A DNA stretch of 64,000 nt from assembly GCA_948567375.1 (NCBI GenBank), contig OX419755.1, positions 35,655,001-35,719,000 of the forward strand, in the 5' to 3' direction. Of this stretch, positions 44,929 through 57,866 are shown piece after piece. The notes under the pieces were generated by a model. That model ran no database searches. It was not told the DNA's origin and saw only the letters and a program-made list of their open reading frames with translations. Both the position numbers and the translations under genes were made by a program. Source of the stretch: Lunularia cruciata. Lineage: Eukaryota > Streptophyta > Marchantiopsida > Lunulariales > Lunulariaceae. The first letter of the stretch is position 1, and each line of letters starts with the position of its first letter.

Positions 44929-47708
44929 AAACTCACAAAAGATCTTCCCTCTCCCTCAATTTCCACCCAACATCAAACAAACTATCCAATCTTAAGAAAC
45001 CACTCCTTCAGATCGCCAACAAAAGTTCTGCTGCAGATTCGCTACCTCCTGACAGCATCGACGTCACTCGAGACGCTCAATTGATATGTACGCGGCTGTG
45101 AGGCGTAATCGGGAGGGAGCAATATTCGGAAAGAGGAATCTGTGATCAAGAATTATCACAAAATTTGTCGATTGGTTGTGCTGTCTTCAGTCCCATTCTT
45201 TTCGTCTTCTCCTATTGTGCTCGTTTCTCTCTTTTGCCACCGACCGCTCATGACCCTCCCCTGCACGGGATAGAGGGTCAGTTTACTTTTACCACATCCT
45301 TCTCGATCCCATGATCGTCGCTAACTTAGCTGAGCTTTAGCTTACTTTCAGCTCGCTGGGTGTGTGCTACACCACTCTGCGGACGAAACCACAGACACTG
45401 CAAGCGGTTTCGGGAAGATCCTCCAACCACCGGTCTCACCAATGGCGGGTCGAAGGTCCCATCACAGGTGGAGGTTATTCCTAATTAACTCGTGATTGCT
45501 GTTCCTCTTCGGTGCGTGCGAGGAGAACGTAGAAGCGACAATTTTGGGAGTAACTATCCATTTTCATGGAGGATGAATCGTGTGCAATTTTTGATCATAA
45601 TTTCAATGGTATTACATGAAGATGTATTCAAATTTCCTAAAATAATATTCCACTAAATTTTACTGAAATAGTATACAATTAAAATATTATAAAAGGAGCA
45701 TCCTGCAGAAGGCGGATAATGGCCAAAGAAGAGAGACACTAAACCACTCGAGTCTAATATTTAGCCCGAACCGTTATAAACATAGATCATTCGTAAATTA
45801 CTATGTGTTATATACTGCAAGTTAGCTTTTAGACCCATTCCCTACGCAGTTTTATATAAATGACAGAAGTAACATTTATGGTAACATTGATGCGATTTAT
45901 TGTGAAATGAAAATTATGAAAGTACATGTTGTTAATAATAAATGGTACTCATAACATTCAAGACCTGTGTTTCTGCGCAGAAGTTGTGGAAGAGAATTGA
46001 GGATAAATATGATATGCCTTCAACTCAAGTCCAAGTTACCAAATAATAATTCATATGTTGGTTTAACATTTCAAATTAAAAAATTCTGATTTAGTATATG
46101 AAAATAGATGACCCAAAGAGTGAATTATTCTTTAATAGCCAAATTATTCTAGGATTAATAGCTCATCTGATTTAGATTCCATATATTATGTACCGGAATA
46201 AAATTCATAACAACGTTTTTAATTTTGAGTGTAAAAGTTGACTGGGCAGTTATACTCTATAACATAGTATAAGGAATGATTATCATTTTCATGTGACATT
46301 TTGGTTCATTCAAACAATCTATAGTTTTTATTATATATTTTTTATTAAATTATATAATGAATTTTATGATTTAAAATTTTCCAACTTTTCTACCTAAGTC
46401 AAAAGCTACTAAATGCTTGCACTTTCTGAATGAGATTATGTAAAATTATATTTTCCAGAAAATATTCAAGATCAAATATAAGTATTATAAAAGTATTTTA
46501 TATAATTATACTATATAATCTAATATTTTAATGTTATTAGTATATATTATATATATAATTAAATTATTTTTAATTAAAAATATTGTACATTATATTTAAA
46601 TTGGTCTGCATATGATATTTTCCTCTCCCACTATAATTAATAAAATTATCAACCACAATTATAAAACATTTGGTTGTAAATCTGGTTGCAATAATCCCGC
46701 ATGATGAATAAAGACATTGTTATAAAATCTCTTTTATAGTAGTTCCACTCCACCTACAAATCCTCCATTTACATAAAATCATGAAATATCACGAGAAGAG
46801 GTTAACAATACAGCATATATTTTCTTAAATTATAAATTGAAACAAGGCGTTTCAATCGACAGATTAAATTTCACATCCTCCAATATCCCCAATCTTAGTT
46901 ATACTGCAAAAGCTAATGAAACTACTACCTTAAAGAGCACTTCACTTGAATAATTGCTTTTATAAGCCAATTCCAATTCATCAACCGAACAATAAATTAT
47001 CTTGATTTATTAAGAGATATTTCTGTATCTTTGAGAACTCATTTATATTAACCTTCATATAGCAATTAACATAAAGTTGCAAGGATGGGTGCATGCCTTC
47101 TGAAATTTTGATACGCTTTTATAACTAAAAGGTATCAATGTAATAATTGAAATATATCATCATATATTAACAGATGAAAATAATATAAAAAATTTCTAAA
47201 TTTAAAAGATGAGATATTCAACAATCTTATAATGTCCATTTGAAGGTGTATATATAGCAACACACTATTATGTACAACTAGTCTAAAGTGTGTCCTCTAG
47301 ACACAGTAGAAAGAAAACAAAAAGCTTCCAACCCGGTTGGGTTTCATCCAGCTTTGTAGGTCTGCGTCATCCCAGCACCGTCGTGTAACATTTACGGTAA
47401 AGTTTTGAATTTTGCTTGCAAAAATCCATGAACTGCAAAGGACATACGTGAAATATCCAAAACATTAGGTGTTTCAAATATGGTTTTATGAAGCTCTATA
47501 TATTTTCATATAGACTTTTACTAAGCTCTGTATATTTGCATATAGATTTTTCCAAAGTATTGATTAAATCGGTATGGGTGTGTACGGGAGGAAGAAAGTG
47601 ACCCAAGGCATACTTTCAGTTCAAGTTCCTTATTATTAGCAAACTCTATAAGAGATGGTTCATAGGAAATGATAGATATGGAGTTTTTAGTTGGCACACC
47701 GTAAAGCA
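44929..47708. other. Thioredoxin-like gene promoter side, then AT-rich spacer
   Basis: 44929-45500 has mixed composition and probably contains the promoter of the minus-strand gene. 45560-47300 is very AT-rich with no open frame of note and no repeat I could place. Confidence 0.5.
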
Positions 47709-48235
47709 TTAATTACAATTTAGGGTTAATAAAGTGTATGGTTTAAGGTGAATCTGGTTGCAACCAAAGGGGAAGATATTCTTCTCTAGATGTATGAGAA
47801 CAAAAAATTTAGAGTGAAGTAGGAAGAATGTGTGCTGGGTGGGAAAGAATGTGTGAAGGTTTGAAGGAGCGAGAGTGAACTCAATTGAAGCACAATCTAA
47901 TATCTGCAATTTCTTTGTTTGAAAATTCCTTGTCACGTAGTATAAGTTTTGATGAATCTCTTATTTTTCTCTCTTCTTCATTGTGCAGAAAATGTGAAGA
48001 GAGTGAAGCATGCCAAGAGGTAGCACTCATGGAAAACTAACTAGAAACATTAGGAAATGTATACAATGGATTATACAATTAGATTTGGAGATATCATCGT
48101 ATGAACTAGAAAATGAAGACGAAGATTTAGATATGCTACAATTATTGATTAGTGGATGGGAGTATGGACATACGCATAGGTACTTAAAAATTGTAGTTAC
48201 ATACCTTTGTCAACATTCACCCTTTGCATATAAAT

Positions 48236-51200
48236 ATGCAAAGCATATTTTCCAAGGTGCAAGTTGCACGTTCAGTTTTTCCATCAGGTTGAGGATGATA
48301 GGCCGTGGACAAAGTAAGCTTGGTGCCAAGTATCTGGAAGAGTGCTTGCCAAAACTTTCCAATGAAGCAAAGATCACAGTTGAAGAAAGTACATGCGGCA
48401 TCCCATGATGCTTGAATATATTGTCAAAGTAGATTTGCACTAAGGTTGGAGCATCTATAGTATCAACCGTTGGTGCCAATGGATTTACTTACTAAGCTTA
48501 TCAACAAACACCACAATTGATGTGTGACCTTGCTTTGTCTTGGGCAAGGAAGTGATGAGATCTAAGCTCACATGTTCCTAACACGTAGATGGAATGGGGA
48601 GTGGTTGAAGGAGTCCACTTGGTTTCTGGTTACTGGCCTTGTTGCATTGGCAACTCTCACATGATTGGACAACTCCCAAACACCTCGTGCCATGTTGGAC
48701 CACCACCATTGGCATTGGAGGGTACCCAAGATCTTGTCCATACCCATATGACCAGCAATTGGTAAATCATGAGCTTCTTGAAGGCGCACAAGTAGGAGAT
48801 CACCTTTGGCTGAAATATAGATCCGGTCCTCATGGAATAGAAGGCCTTCCTTGAAGGAGAAGGTGTTGTACTCCTTGTTGCATGCTGTTAGATGACCATG
48901 TACCATCTGGAAGAAGAGATCTTGTTATAGAGTTGACCAAAACTTGTTTTGGATCTTGGAGTCAATTGACTCAAGGTCCAAAATGAGTTTTGGTTGTAAT
49001 TACTGCCATGATGAGAGGAAGAGACTTCAAATTAGGTCATCGTGATACAACATCAGGGATGATATGGAACCAACCTGGTTTGTAATCAAGTTTGATGTCA
49101 AACAATTGGAGTTGCTCCTCCCATTGATGATGTCAACTCTTCATGTGTTCCAAGTGTAAGGTCTGCAACAATGGTTTGTGATTAGTTTGCATGATCACTT
49201 GTTTTCCCAAGAGATAGTGTCTCCTCCATACCTTGGTGGTATATATTATTGCAAGTTTTTCCCAATCTCAAGTAGAGTAATTTCTTTCAGTTGTATTTAG
49301 TCTGCAAGACACAAAGGCAATGGGATGTAGTCCATCTAGGAATCCATGTTGCAAAATGGCTCCAATTGCAAAGTTGAAAGCATCAAAATCAACCACACAA
49401 GGTAGTTGAGGATCATATGGTTGACGAATGGATCTTGAAGACACCATATATTTCAACTTTTGGAACGCTTCTTTGTGCTTGGTGGTCCACTAGAAGCTTG
49501 AGTTCTTCCCCAAGAGGTCAATCAATGGTGCAACCACATGAGCATAATAGTAGATGAACTGTCAATAAAAACTGGCCAATCAATAATGGTCTTAATCTTC
49601 TCCTCTTCCATCTTGATCCCCTCCGATGAAATCTTGTGACCCAAGAAGGTAACTTCCTTCTGCCCAAAAGGCACACTTCAACTTCTTGTAGTAAAATTTC
49701 CATTATCGTAGTTGTCTTAGGACTTATGGCATGTGATTCATGTGTTCTACCTCTATCTTGCTATAGATTAAGATATAATCCAAAACACCACCATGTACCA
49801 ATTCAATAGTCCATCCAACACCCGATGCATCTGATCCATGAAGACTATTGGAGCATTAGTGAGCCCGAAAGGTAGAACTCTCCATTCGAAATGCCCATAC
49901 CTTAGGTGAAAGGCAATCTTTTGCACATCCTTCCTATCAATGTAGATTTGCCAATAGCCGCTGTGAAGATCCAACTTGGAAAAGTATTGTGCTCCACTCA
50001 ATTGATCAAGCAAGTCATCAATCCAAGGCAAGGGATATACATTCTTCATTGTTTGCTTATTGAGCCCATGGTAATCAATACAAAAACAAAGTCCTCCATC
50101 CTTCTTTGGAACGAATAATACCGGTGCTCTGCAAGGAGAGGTACTATGTTGTATGAGGTACTTCTCCAACAACTCCGTAAGTGTTGTTTGTAATTCCTAC
50201 AAATCCTTTGGTGAAAGCCAATAGATTGGTCTACTCACTAGAGTACTCCCTGGCAATAACTCAATCTTGAAGGGCATACCATGATTGCAGGGTAATTCCT
50301 TTGGCAGATCATCCAAAAACATGTCCACAAACTCCTTAACTATCTGATCAACCATTGCTTGATGAAGCTCTTGGCCCTCCTCAGATTTTCCTTGTGCAAT
50401 TGGTTTGATTTACACCAAAAAATAGATTTATCTTCCTCTAGAGCTTGCTCTATGATTGCTTCACTAACAAACTTCCCATCTAGGGACTCATCTCTCTTCA
50501 AAGCTTGCTCCATGGCTGCCTTCTTGGCAAACTTGCCATCTTGGGACTCATCTCCCTTCAAGGCTTGCTCTATGGATACCTTCTCGACAAACTTCACATC
50601 TTGGAATTGACTATTCTTAGGTGTCTTACTCAAAGGTGCCAAACAATCTAATCGGAAATTCCTAACTTGGTGTTGTACTTGAATTGTTGTTGGGTCCAAT
50701 CAAATTGAACCTTATGACATTCAAGCCAAGGTAGTCCTAGAATGACATCATAGTGTAGAGTTGCCACTACAAACTTCATACACTCCAAATATTCCTTCCC
50801 AATCTTGAAGGTAATAGGATGCAAGGTACGGAATGCAAAACCCTTTCTACCATCTGCAATCATCAATCTACCTTCAATTACTAGCTTGAATTACTTTCAA
50901 TTACCCAATTCCTTTGCTACTTGCATAGAAATGCAATTCTTTAAACTTCCAGAATCAACTAAAATCCTACAACCCTAATTAGATATCATACCTTGCAAGT
51001 GAAGCAAACTTGTATAGGTTGAGCTTTCAATCCCATTGGAACTAATCAAGCTTCCAATAGACGTCTTGAAATGTCCTACTTGGATTCCTTGTTTCCTTGA
51101 TCATTCCGCTCCACAAACTCCATCTAGGCGACTTGTTGAGGTCGCCCATTCCTAAGTGTACATTCAACAATGTGATGTCAAACTTGGCAACAATAAAAAC

Positions 51201-52675
51201 AACCACCATTTTGTCGTAATCTTTCTCTATCCGTTGTACCAAGTGGTCTCCATTGGATAACATCAATCTCCATTGGTGTTGGTTCTTCCACTTGTGCGTA
51301 GTATACTGGTAGGCTTTGTGTAGGTCGAGGTCAAGACCAAGTTATCGCAACCAAGGAATCAAAGCGCTCAGCCAATTGCATGGCTTCTTCCATGTTTTGT
51401 GGTTCCCATATGGTCACCTACAATTTATTTTGTGACTTCAAGCCCCTCATAAATCAATCTAGAACTTCATCTTCTTGTATATCTAGAATCTGCATGATGA
51501 TGTTCTAAAATTGAGTGATGTAGCTCCTTATTGAGCCAATCTGCTTCAACTTTGCCAATTTATCTCGTGCAACTCGAGTAGCATTTATAGTTTGAAATTG
51601 ACCAAGTATTGCATTCTTGAATTTTTCCCATTTCAAGATTAGTACAATAATCTATTGTTTAGCTTGCTTCACTCAGAATTGCCACCAAAGTTTTGCCATA
51701 CCATCCAATTGGCTAAAAGCCAAGAGAATTTGTTTCCATTCATCTTGAAAGATTGGTAGGTTCAAAGTAACATTTGCAATCAATCAAAACATTCTCCACT
51801 ATGCTCAAAAGATTCTTGCCTTCAAACACCTTGGATTTTGGAAATCTAATTTGATCTTCTCCATCTTGAATTGGTGCTCTCTCTATGTATTCTTGTTGTT
51901 GCTGGTCTTGTTCATCCAACAATCAAGTAAGATGCCCGATTTGTTGTTACATAGCAATGATAACGTCTGGTATTGCCACCATGGCTACTACTCTATCCCA
52001 CTACTCCCAATTTATCTAATTTATTAACACATAGATGTAGTACATCCACCATTCTCTATAAGTTATAACCGGAAGTATCAAGGGTTCCTTAAACAAGGTG
52101 ATCATATACAAAAAATCCTACCCAAAACATAAGATGATGAATTGTGTGAAACAATGCTTGGGTAGTACTTGGACACAAAAAATCCCAATGGTTTGGCAGA
52201 AGTGGATTTGGTGGTCCATAAATTCCATCCATCCTATTCCTACTCTGATACCAATGTAAAAGACCAAGACCAAGGAGAGAAATAAGAGAATGGAAGAACG
52301 GGACACTTGAATGTGGATAAACTTTGAATGCCTAGCACGAGTTTTGGCTCTTGTATTTATAAGGATACTACAAGGCTCTTGTAAAGCTTTTCAAGAAGCT
52401 TCATTGAGCCACTTTCTTGGAGTGCAAGCCTAGTTAATCAAGAAGCTTCTCAAGAAGCTTTCTTCTAGAAACAGTTTACTTGGTGTGCAAGCTAAGCTAG
52501 TTGGAAGCTTCTAGAAGCTTCCTTCTAGAAGCTATCTACTTGGGGTGCAAGCTAAGCTAGCCGAGAAGCTTCCCAAGAAGCTTTCTAGATATTTCTAAAA
52601 TATTCTAGGCTAATTTATCTTATTTGCTACTTTGTTAGCTCTACTAACTTTGTCGCTAAACTCCATATTATTACA
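48236..52675 (-). mobile_element. Family-A chromovirus, copy 4, 3'-truncated
   Basis: Minus-strand element with a 421-bp 5' LTR (52255-52675), tRNA-Met primer site adjoining 52254, gag from ATG 51982, protease with DSGS near 50950, linker repeats 50610-50450, RT 50172-49768 ([13 protein letters not shown]..., [14 protein letters not shown]), RNase H 49456-49100 and integrase zinc region 48906-48600. It stops inside the integrase core near 48240; the integrase C-terminus, chromodomain and 3' LTR are absent. No target duplication can be assigned because one end is deleted. Stops are frequent, and it is the most diverged copy. Confidence 0.9.
52255..52675 (-). repeat. 5' LTR of family-A copy 4
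   Basis: 421 bp. Its heat-shock element has lost one unit (TTCTAAAATATTC on the plus strand). Ends ATTATTACA. Confidence 0.9.
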
Positions 52676-53649
52676 CAAGGAGAGGAGTAGAATATACACA
52701 ATTTTTGCACACAAATGTTTCTCATGTTGTGTAGTTTTGGTAGATAGAACACTATTTCCTCTTGTAGCTCAACCCTCCATGGATAGAGAAATCTTTTCAA
52801 TAGAACGGGCTCATATTCCATAAACGGCCAAGTGATTTGTGAGATAAAAGGAGAAGTATACATTTACAAGAGGTAAGTGTATCTAGTTTGAATAACTGTT
52901 TGTTTTGTTCTTTTTTTTAGTTCATTAGCATTGGTGCACCTTCTTGTACATTTGCCATGATTTAATTCAAGGTTAGATTTGATTTGTTTTTTTTGTAGGA
53001 ATGCCAAGGTCATGTCACGACATGACATGTTTGAAAAACTCATAACTATAAAATGATTTGAATTGAGAAGAGTATGTCTTAAGAGTCAAAGAGGATGTCA
53101 AGGCCAAAGAGTACTTTTTAGGTGATTCCGATTATATACCCATGCATCACTTTCCCAACTTTAAAGCAAGCCCAAACAAAGTACAAACAAGAACTCAACA
53201 AATATTTGGCAAAAGCAAGGGTGATAAATGAGCATTATGTAGGAGTATTGAAAGCTACATGGCATTCTTAGTGAGAGTTGAAAATGCAACTTAAAGACAA
53301 TAGTAGAAATACATATTTGTTAAAGTGGGTTTCATTTTGTATTATTTTACATAACTTTTGTATCAATAGGTTAGATGTTTGGTTAGAAGAAGATGGTAGA
53401 TTTACAGAGGAAACTCAAATAGATTCAAAAATGTCTCTTAATAGAATGGAGCTAAATAGAGAAGAAAGTAGGTCAAGCGTGATGCAACAATGCCTTGCTC
53501 ATCATCTCAAGTATATGGAATGAGAACATGTTTCTCTATAATAAAAATCTCATTTTATTATCCTTCTTTAGTTGTTCAAGAATGTAAATCTAGTATTATT
53601 TCTAGAATGTGATCCATGATTGTTAACAAAAAGTTCACAATTCAGTATT

Positions 53650-54060
53650 CCAAGTTTTGCAGGTTGTTGCCTATTGATGCTAATTGCGGATCTTATTTTA
53701 TTTTATTTACAATTTGGTATTTTAAGTTTAGCAGGCTGTTGCCCATTGAACACCAATTGCAGATCTTATGTAAGAAGGCAAGAATGTGTTAGGTAATGCT
53801 AGGTGTGCATTGCAAGATGCTAGCTTATGCTTGGTGTACATTGGATGCCGTTGGTTGGTAGGTTGGCACCTATTGACACCCGATGTAATACAGAAAAGTT
53901 GCACATAGATGTTGGTCGGCGCCGGTTGCCACTTGGTGTAGTGAGTTAATTTGCTATTATACAGGTTTTTTCCCACACAATGATGCCCTTCTCAAGCTAA
54001 TAGTTGGGTGGACTAGTTGGTGACATGGTGTGTTGCATGTCATCATTGGTTGCCACTCAC
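53650..54060. repeat. Degenerate GGCACC/GGTGCC-type repeats
   Basis: Recurring CCATTGA.CACCAATTG, TTGGCACCTATTGACACC and GGTTGCCACTTGG phrases, the same family as at 1037, 11938 and 13080. Directly downstream of the Harbinger relic, as is the 13080-13480 array of copy 1. Confidence 0.5.
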
Positions 54061-54589
54061 AATTCAAAAAATTTCTCCCCAAATTTGGGTTCTTCCTAAT
54101 GAAATATGAATCATTTCATTATGAAATATAGATTTATTTTTCATGTGGGTGGTTATATACAATCTACTCTTGCAAAGAAGTTTCACAGTTCATCAATTCA
54201 TTTGCAATTGGCTATTTTTGAGAAAGTTTTAGGAGAAAGTTCACACTTCAGCTAACAAATTGGGGTTTCAAAGGAGTAGAGGGGTTTTTTGAAGGAAGAG
54301 AGCAATTAGAGTTTTCAAAGGGTATACCCGTTTGAGTGCGGGTTGAGTTTTGGGAGAAGAATAAGGAGTTTGTGTAGTTGAGTTTGGTGGAGATTTGCTT
54401 TTTGAGACCAGATTTGCTTTTTGGGACCAAGATTCAGAACTTCATAGGATTTGGGACTTTGTAGAAGGAGAGGAGAGTGTTTGGGAGAGTTTCAAGAGAG
54501 CAAAAGGAGAGTTTATGAAATTTCAAGTGAGAGGTGAGAGGAGAGCAAGGAGCCACAAAATTTCCAAAATCAAGTTTCAACAAGTTTAG

Positions 54590-54780
54590 CTTGTTAGAAG
54601 CTTTCCAAGAAGCTTCTTCCTAAAAGTCACCACTTTGCATGTACATTATCCAATACTTGGAAGGTACCAAGTAGCTTCCTAGATATTTCTAGAATATTCT
54701 AGGCTAATTTGGCCTATTTGCTACTTCATTTTGTTGTTATTTAGCCTTGACTAACTCATTGGTAAACTCCAATTGTTACA
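54590..54780 (-). mobile_element. Family-A LTR remnant
   Basis: Right part of a family-A LTR (plus strand GAAGCTTC-like blocks, TTCTAGAATATTC at 54687-54699, then CTAGGCTAATTTGGCCTATTTGCTAC and ...ACTCCAATTGTTACA). The TATA/R-U5 part is missing. Confidence 0.75.
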
Positions 54781-54810
54781 TTTCTTGATCATAAGATTAT
54801 TTAGTAAATT

Positions 54811-54990
54811 TTTATTATTATAGTCATCAAAGTAAAGAACAATATATTTGAAGTCAATTTATAAATATCAAAGCAAATAGAGATCAATTTCTAAGTCAAA
54901 ATTGACTTAGAAATTGATCTCTATTTGCTTTGATATTTATAAATTGACTTCAAATATATTGTTCTTTACTTTGATGACTATAATAATAAA
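54811..54990. repeat. Perfect palindrome, 89-bp arms, 2-base spacer
   Basis: Left arm 54811-54899 is the exact reverse complement of 54902-54990, with AA between. No mismatch was found on reading both arms. It starts 30 bp after the LTR remnant. Confidence 0.97.
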
Positions 54991-56930
54991 TTTCACGTTT
55001 CCTTATTTGATTATAAGTTTAACAAGGAGCACTTAGGTTCATTTGACATAAGAATAAGATCCACGGAGATTTTTATTAAAATAGGATATAATGAATCATC
55101 AAATTATATGGGTATTAAATAACTATAAAATTCCAATTAATTGGAGTTGGTGATGTAGGAGGATCATACACTCCATCCATCCCATTCATATTTTAATATA
55201 AATATAGAGTTTTACAATCCTTACAAATAAGAAAGTATGATAGACAAGGAAAGGAACACATAAGATTTACTTTAGATGTGTTTTAAATAGCCTAAGGCCT
55301 TTTATTTATATTTTAGGTGGGTATAAGTTTTATTCTTGGTGACATTAGTCATTAATTTTGTTGCCATTTCATGCAACCATAGAAGATTTTTCAACAAGTT
55401 ACAATCCAAGTCTATAAAGTAGTTATAAGTACCTTATTACTAGCACATCCAATCCCTATGAAAGTTTGTTAGTATCTTCTTAATATTCTTTTATAAAACT
55501 TCTTAAGCACTTCTTGGAGTGTCTTATTATAGTTTCTAGAAGTTATATGAAAAATTATTGGTAATTTACTAAATTTAATTGCTATATTACTACACCTGAT
55601 GTACATTTAAACTACCTTTTATAGTGCTAGATTTTGATAAGAAGTGATTTAAAAAAGCGTTGTAAACTCAGATTTATAAAATATTAGCTCTATGGAATTC
55701 TATCATAAGTTTTTATCTACTTTTGTCATGTCTCCTCCGGCTCTAGCTACATAAGAATTTATTTTTTTCACTTATTATCATAATTCCCAGAAGAAGATAA
55801 TAAGAGTCTTATTAGATTATTTCTTATAAATCTTTAACAGGAAATATTGAAGATAAAATACAGAAGTATTGGAACATTGTAAATTTGGTTACTAAAAGTA
55901 TACAACAATTATTGGCGTTTGAAGATATGAGTAAATAAAAAACTACTTGTTTTTCACTAGAGTGATGGCACAAATGGTCATAAAGGGTAAAACATCAAAT
56001 TTTAATGCTATTTTTGCCATGTGTTCTCAATTTCTTCTCCTTTGTTTTATGTAAAGCAATGTTAATACAAAATTTTACAAACATTTCTATCTAATTATGT
56101 AGAAAATACATTATTTTAAAAATAAGCAGAGAAAAATTTAATCATAGATGAGAAACCATTCATCCAATTTATACATATATCTTTGTACTAAGTAAGATAA
56201 ACATATATATACAACAAAACTATTTTTCTTGCCTTGATAGCCATGTTAATGTAGAAAAAATGATAAATGTTTTTTGACATAAAGGAGTGAACAAGTAGAT
56301 TAGTGTCCTTAATAACAATATAAAACCTTTTTTTAACATAAAAGGTTTATTAACTCACGGATACTTCAGGAAACATCTCAATAAATAGTCATAAGAAAGA
56401 GTCATAATAAATAGTCACACAAAGAAAAAAACAAAACCCGCTGTTATTCAATTGTGCTTATAATCATGTACCATTCCAGTGTGACAGGGATGCTGCAATG
56501 TACTGTTCACCACTCCGCATCTGCCACGTGCTCCAAAGAGCTATAGGGTGAAGAGAGCTGGGACCGCGGCTTGGAACACAGAATAAGCTGTCACAGTAGC
56601 TCTGATCATCCTCGTTAGGGTCACTTCGACTTATAGACGCTGCTCCTCTATTGCCAAGGATTTCTCCGTTTCGGCACATCATTTCCTGTGTCGCAATCTG
56701 CTGTTGGTGGTTGCGCGTTGGAGTTGGAGAGTTGTTGGAGAGCGATTCTATTCGTAATTCACGTTGTGGTAATTCACGTTGTCGTGGATCAATGTTGCTT
56801 GAGTAGCTTGTTTTTGTAACCAAATCAAGCTGCAAAGTCGGGTCGGGGTTTGGGGTTTAGAGCTCGTGTTGAAGGGTGCGTGATAATACGAGGTTGCATC
56901 GTACCAATTTAAAACCACTGAAGAATCAAC
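54991..56930. other. AT-rich spacer and probable promoter
   Basis: 54991-56450 is AT-rich with no coding signal. 56460-56930 is GC-richer and likely holds the promoter and 5' UTR of the next gene; a minus-strand open frame there (123 residues) has no recognisable domain. Confidence 0.5.
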
Positions 56931-57866
56931 ATGGCGAAGAAGAAGAAAAAACAATCCAAGGTCAAGCGCTTGGTGGGATCAACTCCAATGGACGTAATGA
57001 AGGAGGCTGGTTCTATGGATGCGGACGTGGGTCCAGCTGCCATTCAGTCTGGAGGAGGAGGAGACAGTAAGTTGTTTGTGCAGGACTTGATTCTGACTGT
57101 GATTCTTGTTTCTTTTGGGGCAAACTGTCGCTGTGGAAATATTGGTAGAATGATGCTATTCGAGAGCAGAAATTGAGGTGGTAAGTGTATATCAAGAAGG
57201 CAGAACATACTCTAGGCTGTGAGGATCATAGCGAACGGCTAGAGGACATGGATGCTCATGGCTTTCTGGTAATCTTGGGCATTGTGCAGCCATGGACACT
57301 TCAGAGGTGGTGGTGACAGAAGCTGGTCCTTCAAGAAAGCTTTCTATGACTGCAGGGCTTAGTGGCAGGTAAAATAATCTTTGTATTCATCTGCGGAGGC
57401 ACTAGCATAAGTGAGTTGATCTTTGTTTTTGTGATTTTTGTGAAGTTGATTGCTACCAAAAAATTCTGATATATGTGTTCGATCTGCGTTCCTCTACAGG
57501 TCTTCAAAAATGCATATGACCTCTTTAGTCGCAATCGGTTGCTGCAACATTTGTTGTTAGTGACACCTGTAGTCAATCCCCAGCAAATGCTTCTCTTGCA
57601 CTTGATAATGTTCAGGACGTCACACTGTCTCAACATGTTCCATCTGTAATTCTCTGTAAATTCCTTAATGAAATAGCTCCTCATGGTGTTTGCTTCGCAG
57701 GGTTATAAAAAAGGGACCGCAAAAGCGGAAAGCAGCCAAACTGCGGAAAAATAAGGCTCTGGAGAAAGCTATGTCGATAGTGGAAAAGCAAGAACAGAGG
57801 GTTATGAAGCAGGAACTTAAATCTTTTCGTGTGAAAACTCTGAAGAACATGGACATCAACGACTAG
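56931..57866 (+). CDS. Small basic protein, three exons, unknown function
   Basis: Proposed exons 56931-57066, 57290-57368 and 57701-57866 (GACA|GTAAGT, GCAG|CCATGG, GGCAG|GTAAAA, CGCAG|GGTT) keep frame across both junctions and give 126 residues. The N-terminus MAKKKKKQSKVKRLVGS is Lys-rich and suits nuclear or nucleolar import. The middle is Ser/Gly/Thr-rich. The C-terminus (VIKKGPQKRKAAKLRKNKAL, then EKQEQRVMKQELKSFRVKTL) is a charged helix likely to form a coiled coil. I do not recognise the family. Composition resembles small ribosome-biogenesis factors, which is only a guess. The consistent splice signals and long frame in exon 3 support a real gene. Confidence 0.65.

Larger units (their letters stand above)
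48010..53523 (+). mobile_element. PIF/Harbinger transposase relic, copy 2, interrupted
   Basis: Two separated pieces align with copy 1 (13644-14981 minus). The N-terminal piece 48010-48207 starts MPRGSTHGKLTRNIRKCIQW and continues with an acidic stretch. The C-terminal piece 52676-53523 has FAHKCFSCCVVLVDRTLFPL (catalytic region with VDGT changed to VDRT) and, at 53278-53523, WVSFCIILHNFCINRLDVW, the usual end of Harbinger transposases. About 340 bp of transposase sequence present in copy 1 is missing at the junction, replaced by a truncated family-A chromovirus. Confidence 0.75.

Noticed and set aside
48253-52680. CAAGG at both ends of family-A copy 4 as a target duplication
   Set aside because: The left CAAGG lies inside sequence that aligns with integrase of the sister copies, so it is not flanking DNA. 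The left end is a deletion junction.
56464-56835. 123-residue minus-strand frame as a gene
   Set aside because: No recognisable motif and it sits directly upstream of the 56931 gene, where promoter and 5' UTR are expected.
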